NCBI RefSeq assembly: GCF_921293095.1 | Contig: NC_060248.1 | Coordinates: forward strand, 17,254,744-17,318,743 | DNA length: 64,000 nt | Reading direction: 5' to 3' | Source: Ischnura elegans | Lineage: Eukaryota; Arthropoda; Insecta; Odonata; Coenagrionidae | Shown here: piece by piece, positions 56,501 through 64,000 of the stretch | Position numbering within the stretch: the stretch's first letter is position 1 | Layout of the letters: every line of letters starts with the position of its first letter | Translations under genes and position numbers: made by a program | The notes under the pieces: generated by a model | Seen by the model: the letters and a program-made list of their open reading frames with translations, nothing else | What the model was told of the DNA's origin: nothing | Databases searched by the model: none

Positions 56501-59500
56501 AAGTACAACTAAGGCCTGTATTCTTAGTCGACCCTACATATCCGTCCCTACATAACAAGAGGCCCCTACATGTGTTTCTCAGTCGACCCTACATGAGTGG
56601 TGGGGGGTGATTCTGTCGTCAAGTTCTCAGAAATGACGTAGATGATGGCACAGCACCAGTTTTCCACTCTGGTTGCGGAATGAGACCTAACTATGTAACC
56701 AAGACTTCAACAAAAGACGTCCAATAATTTTTGGGCGTATTGTTAGGGCTATAGCTCAAGGTAAATAAACAATCAGTGTCGTCCACCAGGTCGTGTCGGT
56801 ACATTAATTATGGCTACAAATACTCTCATATTGTGCCAAAAGTATAATCATATTATCTTTAAATTACTTCAAAAGCGGTATGTACAAGATAGTGATAAGT
56901 ACGGGGCACTTGATGGGTATAATGTGGTTGTATTATTACCTTTCTGCTGTATTTCTGTACATTTTAAAATGGTTAGTGTGAGCTCGTGTCTGTTAATATG
57001 CATTACAACGTGTATTCTTAAATCGGAAGTGATCAGCGGACGAAATTTGGCCACCATGTTTTTGTAGGGTGTAGGGCTTGTTGTGGTACCCTACATTAAG
57101 TAGGGCTCGTTTAGTTCCAAAAGCTTTGTAGGGCTTAATGTGGCGTGTGTAGGGTGAGATCGCTTTATGTAGGGCTGATGACGTATCCAGGGTCGGTTAG
57201 TCCTACAGGGTGGAGTAAGAATACGGGCCTAAGGCGTACATGTATGCTTGTTTCATTGACTTAGAGAGAGAATTTGATTGATTGAAATGGAAAAAATTGA
57301 ATGAATATTATTTATCAATTTAATTGATAGGGAAGACTGGTGCCGATTTTAAAGGGTAAAGGTTTTTTATTTTGGAATTTTTTCTTGAATATTATTTCAT
57401 AACAAAAAGTATGCCACCACATAGAGGGAATGGTAGTCTAATTAGCAGAGCTCCTAGCTGCTGACCAAAGTTTTTTGGGTTCAAATCCTGGCCTTCGGAC
57501 ACTCCACACTAAAATTCTCAAAGCGCAAGGTGGCACCCTGAATGTGTGAATTCACACGTCTGTGGCTAAATCTGGTATACTCTAAGCTCTACCCTCACCC
57601 ATCCAAATCAACCTACAGGTTGAATGACTGTGTGAGTGACTGAGCTACCTTACAGAATAATTGATTTCCTACATTTTTCTTATGGGTTGAGACTTAATGT
57701 GATTCTCTCATTTTCTGTGTTAGCTCCGGATCGCAAGGGAAATCCCACCCATGAGACAGACAATGGTTCTCATGCAAGCATAACCCGCAATGGACCCACT
57801 GCATCGCCGCAGCCCATGTTCCTGACGTGCGTGAGGCCCACCGGATACCCCATGCAGCACACTCGGCAGCTTCACCTGGAAGAGTCCTCGCTTCCCGTCA
57901 CCGTCAACTGTAGATCTGTGCCCTCACCCGCCATCTCCCCCACCCACTCTGCCCACCCCTTGGACGACTCGACCGTCCAGATACCGTGTGCCAACTCCTC
58001 CACCCCGCCTCCCCCTCCCACCTCTAGCCCCACCGTGGTGTCGGCGCGGGGACCACGGAGGAGGCCGCAGTCGTCGTCCCCGGGCGTCGGGGATCCTGCT
58101 GAGCACGAGATGGCCCCGAGAGTGTCCCGAGGCCACAGGGGTGGAGGCAACAGTCAGAGGCGGCCAGCCACGTCACCAAGGAGGCACAATGTGCGGGGCC
58201 GTGGTGGGATAGAGCAGCGAGAGATTAAGGAAATCCCTCGCTACGGAGCGCAGCTGGGTGATGCGGATGAGGTGAAGTCTATTGCATGGTCACCCAAGTC
58301 CTCCTTGCTTACCCCATGCTTTCCAGCTAACATTCTATGATTATGTTCAGGTAGCTAAATATCACCAAGAGTTGGCTTTAAGTTTGGAAGAATTTTGTTG
58401 TGATAATAATTTTTGTTCACCAACATTAAAAATGCTGTAGATATTCCAAAAGATGCGCACTAATTCCTATTTTCTCTTGTGTTGTCTAGAATCCTATTAT
58501 AACCTTTTCTTTTAGCGTGTAGAATATTACTTATTAGGTAAATTATTCAGTTTTATTTTAAGTTTGAAATTTTTGATTATTGTTTTAGTGTAAATTTTTG
58601 TTCTGAGTGTGAATGTAATATTGTTTTTTTTTAATTTTGTGAAGTGGTATACGTGATATACAGCCATTACTTAATTTAAAATACATTAGCGCAACAACTG
58701 AGTGCTGCTTATGTGCAGTGAATGCCAAAGCAGAGTAAGACAAGTCAATATTTTTGTGAGGAGTTAAATTCTCTTATTTACCAGTGTATCAATATCTGTG
58801 TTAGCTTTTTTTCTCCTTGATTAAAAAGAATGTAAATTTAAAATATCCTAATGATAGAGTTAGTATAAATGCATGCTTGGAAAATAGAGAAGAATAATAA
58901 TTGTGATTTGCCTTGGGAAAAGTAGTAAATTTTTGGATGTACCCATTACATACTTTTTATAACATGGTTTCAAATTGGATGTTAATGTGAATGTTGTGAA
59001 TTGGTAGGAGCCATTGTTTTCTCATATAATCCTTTGGTAAAGTCTTCCTACTTTCCATGTTCATGGCATGAACAATGTTACTATTACATGCTTTACCATA
59101 ATTATGTGCATATATGATTTATCTACTCAATATAACTTGATATCCCTGTTACCAGTACATCGTTCTTCTCTCTGAGATTTACACTAATGTACAATGCAAA
59201 ATACCTTTTGCTGCAGTGGTTTTGTTTAGAGTTAGTTGAATTTTGTCCTCATGTTAACTGTTTATTTTTGCCTTTTTTAGGGTCCAGAAGAATCATCTAC
59301 TGTTGATTCTGATGCCACTGATAGTCAACAGAATGCCGATCAGTCAGATGCGCAGCATATCACCAATTGCCTTGTGCCATCTGTCCTGGCTCCACCTCTG
59401 CCTTTGAGTGATGCTGCTCCCAAGGTGAATGACGCAGCACACTTGAACAACTCCTCTCCTCCCACGCCCCAGTTGGAAGAAGCTCCTCTGCCCAAAGGTC

Positions 59501-59524
59501 GACTCTGCCCTTTGGAAGAAGGAG
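44553..59524 (+). CDS. ZCCHC14/ZCCHC2-like protein, N-terminal part (4 exons, continues past window)
   Basis: Exons are 44553-45086, 48561-48654, 57724-58271 and 59281-59524. Phases match (0, 1, 0) and the last donor GGAG|GTAAGA leaves phase 1, so the gene continues beyond the window. The first exon encodes VVTWFKESSSYKRIDLMCSLL, ELRFLGTCVEDLGKRD and a LLLLYTMAINHPAFTYEQK stretch, closely matching the conserved N-terminal domain of vertebrate ZCCHC14/ZCCHC2. Exons 3 and 4 are Pro/Ser/Arg-rich and look disordered, with an RGRGG-type basic stretch. In vertebrates ZCCHC14 (SAM domain plus a C-terminal CCHC knuckle) recruits TENT4 poly(A) polymerases to RNA. Neither the SAM domain nor the knuckle is inside the window, so that role is inference. 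The start ATG has a good context (GAAATGG). Intron 2 is 9.1 kb and packed with retroelements. Confidence 0.85.
45087..48560 (+). other. intron 1 of ZCCHC14-like gene
   Basis: AT-rich 3.5 kb, donor GTATGT, acceptor TTGATAG. I recognise no mobile element or nested gene. Confidence 0.7.
48655..51061 (+). other. first part of intron 2, ZCCHC14-like gene
   Basis: AT-rich, mostly unique-looking sequence after donor GTACGT. Pieces near 49900-50460 repeat phrases such as TGGCATTACCACTGC/GGCATTACCGCTGC and may be old duplicated sequence. No gene supported. Confidence 0.45.
51062..51184. mobile_element. short palindromic MITE with C/G-run ends
   Basis: GAATATAGTCCCCCCC at the left is mirrored by GGGGGGACTATATT at the right, and the GAATATAGTCC motif recurs inside. 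About 123 bp; no clear duplication. It contains a run of 12 C. Confidence 0.55.
51935..52845 (+). pseudogene. RT-family-1 LINE, 3' half copy
   Basis: It begins inside the RT domain (IGRGVRQSCPL, with early stops), then an open frame of 203 codons from ADDQALISQSVRGLQ through QFNYLGSTLEENGYSSKDIRKRI and SLIWIVALYGAETWTLRKEDERRLEAFEM to QKVWMGVVLS, ending at a TAG. The 3' UTR ends ATGGAAACCTACCTTAATTA. It is close to base-for-base with 37430-38255, so this is a younger copy. Confidence 0.85.
53871..53898 (-). ncRNA. hammerhead-ribozyme-like core, left pLTR
   Basis: On the minus strand: CTGAGGA, a stem GGAGA/TCTCC closing a five-base loop, then GAAAC. This is the order of the hammerhead catalytic core (CUGANGA, stem II, GAAA). 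It is the mirror copy of 54652-54679. Stems I and III were not resolved. Confidence 0.6.
54061..54417 (+). pseudogene. GIY-YIG endonuclease fragment of Penelope-like element
   Basis: The open frame runs from the left arm region to TAA at 54415-54417. It reads IIYHIPCLDCNSCYIGQTSQ (the IY..YIG pair of the nuclease, with the Cys-x2-Cys preceding it), RISQHKSS, LANHSLDYSHHFDFENTKIL and ETNFKKRLFKEMFYISKSNN..NKRSDIEHL. The conserved Arg, His and Glu positions of the fold appear present. No start codon and no reverse transcriptase upstream, so it is a 3' coding remnant of a truncated insertion. Confidence 0.8.
54652..54679 (+). ncRNA. hammerhead-ribozyme-like core, right pLTR
   Basis: CTGAGGA at 54652-54658, stem II GGAGA (54660-54664) with loop ATAAA and TCTCC (54670-54674), then GAAAC (54675-54679) and GTTGGCC. 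It fits the minimal hammerhead found in Penelope-like terminal repeats; position 5 of the core is G where U is usual (CUGAUGA). Confidence 0.6.
55100..55610 (-). mobile_element. decayed RTE-like LINE 3' fragment
   Basis: Broken minus-strand frames read LLAVAHYGSEVWTIGKIGQKRI, then KMKWMDRVVNKANT-like and QRKLWI..HMGNILKGNIDGEVPIRGRRDLL: the same motif order as the other RTE-like C-termini but a diverged family. Confidence 0.6.
55620..57310 (+). mobile_element. heavily decayed LINE reverse-transcriptase copy split by a MITE
   Basis: Purine-rich plus-strand sequence with scattered RT-like phrases. After removal of 56513-57229 the flanks join as ..TTKAYMYACFIDLEREFD-LKW, matching the RT motif YACFVDFEKAFDRVNW at 37150-37200. 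Many stops; an old copy. Confidence 0.5.
56513..57229. mobile_element. PIF/Harbinger-like MITE, 717 bp, TAA duplication
   Basis: The ends GGCCTGTATTCTTAGTCGAC and (reverse) GGCCCGTATTCTTACTCCAC, flanked by TAA on both sides (56510-56512 and 57230-57232). Subterminal CCCTACA/TGTAGGG blocks recur many times. 3-bp TAA duplication and G-rich TIRs fit PIF/Harbinger. The internal 85-codon ORF (56810) has no transposase motif. Confidence 0.78.
57425..57625 (+). repeat. tRNA-derived SINE copy
   Basis: A-box-like TAGTCTAATTAGCAGAGC and B-box GGTTCAAATCC at tRNA spacing, then the shared body CACCCTGAATGTGTGAATTC. Partner of the copy at 21245-21430. It lies just before exon 3 of the ZCCHC14-like gene. 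Confidence 0.6.
58272..59280 (+). other. intron 3 of ZCCHC14-like gene
   Basis: AT-rich intron, donor GTGAAG (GAG|GTGAAG) and acceptor TTTTTAG. The reading frame runs on to a stop at 58338. Nothing else recognised. Confidence 0.7.
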
Positions 59525-59775
59525 GTAAGAGATTGCACTCGGTCAGACCTTTCCATTTCGTGGTTGTGTGAATTTTTCACTATGTATTTCAGTATTCCTG
59601 TTAACCTTTAAAGACCTTGCTTGCCTGTTCTGGCATGAGGAAAACATGCTCTATGTACTTGGTGGCTAACTTTGATCCACTCCAACTGAGAACTTTGTAG
59701 TTGGTGGAGAAGGCTTTTCTAGAATGGTAGTCTAGTGTCTCTTAGATGGAAAAGCTGGGATTTTTTAATTAAATA

Positions 59776-60000
59776 CAGTCGGATCCGGATTTAAGGTCTT
59801 CGCATTTAACGTTTTTCCGCATTTAGCATTTATTTTTTCGGGTCCCGATTCATTCCCTATTAGGACAATGTAAAAATTATCCGTATTTAGTGTTTCTGCA
59901 TTTTGCATTTTTCCGCATTTATGGTCGTAAAAATTTGTCCCGCTCAAGATTTTTTTGCCCGATTTAACGTTTTTTCATGACGGTTCATCCAAATCTTCGA
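59776..60000 (+). mobile_element. single pogo-like element end (candidate)
   Basis: CAGTCGGATCCGGATTTAAGG-type start (first 20 bases only cited) after TA, followed by repeated CGCATTTA(A/G)CGTTTTTCCGC phrases, as in Tigger/pogo subterminal regions. No matching inverted end was found in the window. Confidence 0.45.
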
Positions 60001-60331
60001 ATTTATGCTCATCAACAAGAACAGTCTCATGAAAGTTTACCAAGAGTCGATAGAATCTACCGGGGAACGCTTCTTTAACTGCTGTCTTCCGCGAGCGCAG
60101 CGCTGCGACCTTCAACTCGCAAGTTGGGTGATTTGTCTTCTTGTAAAGTTTCGCTCCCCTTCTGATCCAAACACCAGGCACTTTTTGTATCAGATCCGAT
60201 CTAATGGAGCAAAGTCATCCCTTAATAACCTCGAACTACCTTATCCTTCACTTCCTGAACTTGACTTCGATGATACGTGACGACTGATGACACGAGTTAT
60301 CCTCCGAGGGCCGCTACAATAATTAGGGATG

Positions 60332-60431
60332 AGTCGATTCCAAATGTCGATTCTCGATTCCACCGATTCTCGGGCACGGAATCGGAATCGAGAATCGATC
60401 GCCTAAAGTCGATTCCGATTCCATCGATTCC
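60332..60431. repeat. TCGATTC/GAATCGA repeat array
   Basis: About ten copies of TCGATTC or its complement in 100 bp in mixed orientation, following TTAGGGATGAG. It looks like a transposon subterminal region. A 10-bp GGCCGCTACA occurs on both sides (60309-60318 and 60479-60488). Confidence 0.5.
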
Positions 60432-60477
60432 AGGAAGATAAATGTTTTGAGCATAGACTATAAGTTTGGGGCATAAA

Positions 60478-61203
60478 GGCCGCTACACACCTAAGCGGCC
60501 GCGGTGTCAGCCTTGCCCGCGCGGAGGATACGCCCGGCTCGCGGGTGCTGCGACGAACATACCTAAGCGGCCTCGGAAACTTGAAAATGTCGGCAAGAGC
60601 GACAAACCGACGAACCCTGAAATGGCGCGTGTTCATGAGCAACTCTCAGAGAAAAAAAAATTGGAAACCTCGAGATCGGGAAGCAATGCATGCGTTTTCC
60701 GTTCTTTTATTAACCGCAGGTCAGGGCAAATCAAATTATTGCGATTATGAATCACATTCGAAGAATTCATCTGAACCACCAATTTTAAAGTATAATAGAT
60801 CGAAATATATTTTTTTATTTTCGAATGATATTTGAAGTCTGATGATAATAAAAACGTGCAGAGAGCGAGTTTTCCTGTGAAAAAAGTTTCTTATAAATAC
60901 GCGCTGATAGCGTTTTAGGTTTTTTTATATACGTAACTTTTTTAGACTAACACGCGTCTGCGTCAATATTAAAAAAATTAGACACATTCGCGTTTGTATA
61001 GCCCAGTTTCATCAATGCAACCCTTGAGGAAGTTGATACTTGCTTGGCATAAGCCGCCGCGGCCTCTGGGCGGACTCGACAGGTTGCGTTCGCCCGCCAC
61101 CGCGCACCCGCCAGGCTGCTCTAGTATGTATGGACGCAATGAACGCTACATTATTTGTTTAGCCACCGCGGCCAAACGAGAATGTAGCCACCGCGGCTAT
61201 TGT
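60478..61203. repeat. GC-rich element with GCCGCGG-type ends (candidate)
   Basis: GCCGCTACACACC..GCGGCCGCGG at the left and CCACCGCGGCC..TGTAGCCACCGCGGC at the right form a loose inverted arrangement around an AT-rich middle. The GC content is unlike the surrounding intron. No duplication was established. Confidence 0.35.
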
Positions 61204-61210
61204 TATTTTT

Positions 61211-61320
61211 AGGGATGGTCGGATCGGATACCTCGGATCCAAATATCCGCGGATATTGCCCTTCATCGGATACATCGGATCCAAAGTCGCGGAAGACATC
61301 GGATCTGGATCCGAAATTTT
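61211..61320. repeat. TCGGATCC/ATCGGATAC repeat array
   Basis: AGGGATGGTCGG followed by repeated CGGATC-type units in both orientations over about 100 bp. Similar in design to 60332-60431 and probably another transposon end. Confidence 0.45.
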
Positions 61321-61586
61321 AAATAATAGCTTCAGTGAATGCAACGCCCTATCAGGGTGGAAAGAGTTCCGATTCTCTCTCCGAATGCGTCGTCGTATGC
61401 GATTCTTGTCCTACTCATGAACCGTTTTGTTTGAAAGCTCTCGCAGAGGTTGAGAGTATAGTTTCAGCCGTGGCCATGATTTTCAAGCCAGAAAATAAAG
61501 GCAACATACGACTGGCACATAGTGTGACTCTTCCCAAGAGATTGAACAATCATCGGAGGAATCTCAGCGCCGTAGGATAATAACTA

Positions 61587-63462
61587 CAGTGCAACCTCGA
61601 TATAACGACACCCCACGGTGCACTAATAAACACTCGCTATAGCGAATTGTCGCTTTACCGGAGGTGGAGCAAATACTAGCCAATATACCTGTTGCGAACT
61701 GATATACAGGAACAGGAGTGGCACGGCGACAGATAAACATCTATCCGATAAACGTAAGCATAAATCCAGACGAAAGGCGATGTTTTTTTGCATCACTAAA
61801 TTTCCTTACTCAAGCAACGACTAACTATTCAAACAATTTATAAGCGCCGCACTGAATAAAAATCATGGAATGCATTGTTTCGTCAATCATTATGCCAATG
61901 CACAACCAACAAAGCCATTTTTCTATGCACTTAATTAGTTCATTCACGTGATCATTCTATTATTTTGGTATTTTCCACTGAAAATTCAAAAATTAACTGA
62001 TAAAACAGTATCGCGGTTATTTAATGCCTAAAATGTTTCCATTGGTGTATGTTTATTGTTTCTGTACGTTAAGCGGCAGTGATGTGAAATAACGCATTAC
62101 ATTTGTTTCTACAGGCGGAAACGGTGGAAGGTTGTATAAAGTTCCCGCCTTGGAAGACTTTTTCTATCAAATAATGTAATATCTTCATTATCAACGGTAA
62201 AAAGGTTGCTAAGCTTGAAAAATGATGTGATTTAAATTGCCGTTGTTGAAAAAAAGTTTCTTTTAGTGTGTTACGCTCGCGACGTATTTGAAATAATACA
62301 CCGAGTTTACCACGGCACTGCAAACGAGAGTTAGTTGTTCTGTGAGTTCTTCCAGCGGCTACCAGGAGATGCTCGGCTACCCACGTGACAGAAGAAAGCG
62401 CCAGTACGACTCCGACCACTGACGCGAATAGTTCACCCTTGTAAATCCGCAACGGAGAATAAATACGTCCATCCGGACAATTCACGCTGAGTATCATTGC
62501 TTCGTACATCCAACATCATCGCTAAGGTGCACTATCTACCTTTAGAGGCATCATTGCAAGAAATACCTCATACTGCAAGGGTTTTGTTGGGGAGTTGTAT
62601 GTAAAAAAGTTCCGTTTCTTCTATGTTATATGACGCGGGGAATACTTCTAAAGATACTTATGATCGGAGTCCTTTCTTCCACGACTTCGGGTTTACACCG
62701 GAGGCATCACCAGCAATTATGAGGGGAGATAACGCTTTGGTGCTTCGCATTAGTATAATCAACCTTCTGCACTCTTAAAATTCTCGATTCGCAATCTATC
62801 CCTGAAATATTCCGCTTTAGGCTTGGGCGTAGCCCCTTTCTCAGAAGTTCCCTCAGATTTGAATGGGCAAAACCACCCGAGCAAAGCTCCTTATAACTAT
62901 TCATCGTCTGCATTCCTTGGGCGCTTCTGTTTTTTTTAATTTTGCAGAGCAAATAGGAAGATAAATTAATTTCGACACCCTTATATTACTCCTTTATTTT
63001 TATTTTCCCGCTTAGACGTGTTTGGTGTTTTTTTGGCCATGGTGACTGCCATCAAATGCTTTCTATTCACGCAACTCACGGACGTGCGGGTATGCTGCCG
63101 ACTGCTTTCTGCCGCCCGAGGAACAAAAGAAGATGAAGCATTCGCGAATGCTAATGCCACAATATTTTCACCAAAATGAACTACTTATTTATCGAACGAC
63201 AGTTTACCACATAAATTTGAGACTGAGCACTCCATTAACTTCATTTCTAACAGATCGCTAGCAATTACAGAGGTTAAGGAGTCTTGATGAAAGTCTTCCG
63301 GCGGTGAAACCCTCGCTATGGCGAGAGCCAACACCAAAAGGGTCTCGTAAAAACGAATTTTTTAACACGCTTATTATAGGGTCAATTGACGGTGCATCGA
63401 GTATGTCTCGTTATAGCGATAGTGTCGCTATAGCCCGTACTCGCTTTAACGAGGTTCCACTG
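61587..63462. mobile_element. pogo-like element, 1876 bp, TA-flanked
   Basis: It begins CAGTGCAACCTCGATATAAC and ends GTTAAAGCGAG-type inverse (..CTCGCTTTAACGAGGTTCCACTG, key part cited), with TA on both sides. Further subterminal GCTATAGCGA repeats lie inside each end. No transposase motif was found in the ORFs inside, so it is probably non-autonomous. Confidence 0.72.
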
Positions 63463-63464
63463 TA

Positions 63465-64000
63465 CGTCAAAAGTAACTACGTCGCAGATTTCAGAAAACC
63501 ACCCTCGGCCGTCCATCAGCCCGTGCCTCTGTTGTTTTTTTTCGTATCCAAAATCACACGGACCAAAAATCATTGTCTTCTAAGGAGAATATCAAATCAC
63601 ATGAAAAAAATTGAAGCGTGTTTCATCCCTAACTCGTCGCACCAACTGACCTTTTTTGGCCTTCCTGCTTCAATTCTCCGTTTCTAGACGACAACTGCTA
63701 GGAGAGTGACTTTCTGGGCCCGAAGATATCTTGATAGCTTCGACAATTAGATGATATGCACGAGATTTAAAAAAGAATGAGACACATTCCTGACGATATT
63801 TATGTTTATTTTTCAGCTCTAATTGATTGCCACTCAGTTTTCTATCTAAAATTCTACAATTACACTTTACTGATATGCAACATTGTCCAAACAGCATAAT
63901 TTTCAATGAAACAAGCGCAGCATTAACCCCTCAAACAATTAGAGACGGATTGGAAACGCCAACTACATATACCACGTAGCGCACTTCGCTTTGAAGGCAA
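63465..64000. other. intronic sequence to the window edge
   Basis: Unassigned sequence inside the continuing intron 4 of the ZCCHC14-like gene (intron begins at 59525). No exon with supported splice sites was recognised. Confidence 0.4.

Noticed and set aside
62069-62509. 146-codon minus-strand ORF inside the 1.9-kb pogo-like element
   Set aside because: No transposase motifs, composition like surrounding non-coding DNA, no splice or start support.
60323-63633. TTAGGGATGA and TCATCCCTAA as the two ends of one 3.3-kb hAT element
   Set aside because: Only ten bases match, the 8-bp flanks differ, and it would have to contain the whole pogo-like element; coincidence is more likely.
63304-63687. 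127-codon ORF near the right edge
   Set aside because: It crosses the right terminus of the pogo-like element, so it cannot be a conserved gene.

Overview
The window is nuclear DNA of an animal, most likely an insect. The evidence is spliced genes with GT-AG introns, AT-rich introns, C2H2 zinc-finger and metazoan-type proteins, and arthropod-style transposons (mariner, pogo, hAT, Harbinger, RTE-like LINEs, a Penelope-like element). I could not fix the species. There are no operons, CRISPR arrays or prokaryotic signals.

Three protein genes are supported. (1) A nine-exon plus-strand gene (CDS 237-15414) encodes a 2,344-residue protein with about 27 C2H2 zinc fingers and an acidic C-terminus, probably a nuclear DNA-binding factor. 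(2) A three-exon minus-strand gene (27026 down to 18128) encodes a complete 300-residue BCDIN3D-like SAM-dependent RNA methyltransferase. It lies tail to tail with gene 1, and its first intron is full of DNA transposons. (3) A plus-strand gene starting at 44553 encodes the N-terminal 473 residues of a ZCCHC14/ZCCHC2-like protein. Four exons are visible and the rest lies beyond 64000. A cluster of DREF-type TATCGAT motifs sits just upstream of it. I see no functional link between the three genes.

The 17.5 kb between genes 2 and 3 (27-44.5 kb), and the introns of gene 3, are dominated by mobile DNA. I resolve several short non-autonomous families with target-site duplications: hAT-type elements with 8-bp duplications, TA-flanked pogo-like elements, a TA-flanked ~660-bp MITE, and a TAA-flanked Harbinger-like element. 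Multiple decayed 5'-truncated LINE copies and tRNA-like SINE pieces are also present.

Two nested structures stand out. At 30754-32795 a hAT-like element holds a pogo-like transposon that itself holds a MITE fragment. At 53579-54900 a LINE fragment holds a nearly intact-ended Penelope-like insertion with 210-bp inverted terminal repeats, a GIY-YIG coding fragment and two hammerhead-like ribozyme motifs. These known classes in unusual arrangements are the most interesting content. I found no convincing evidence of an entirely new biological system.
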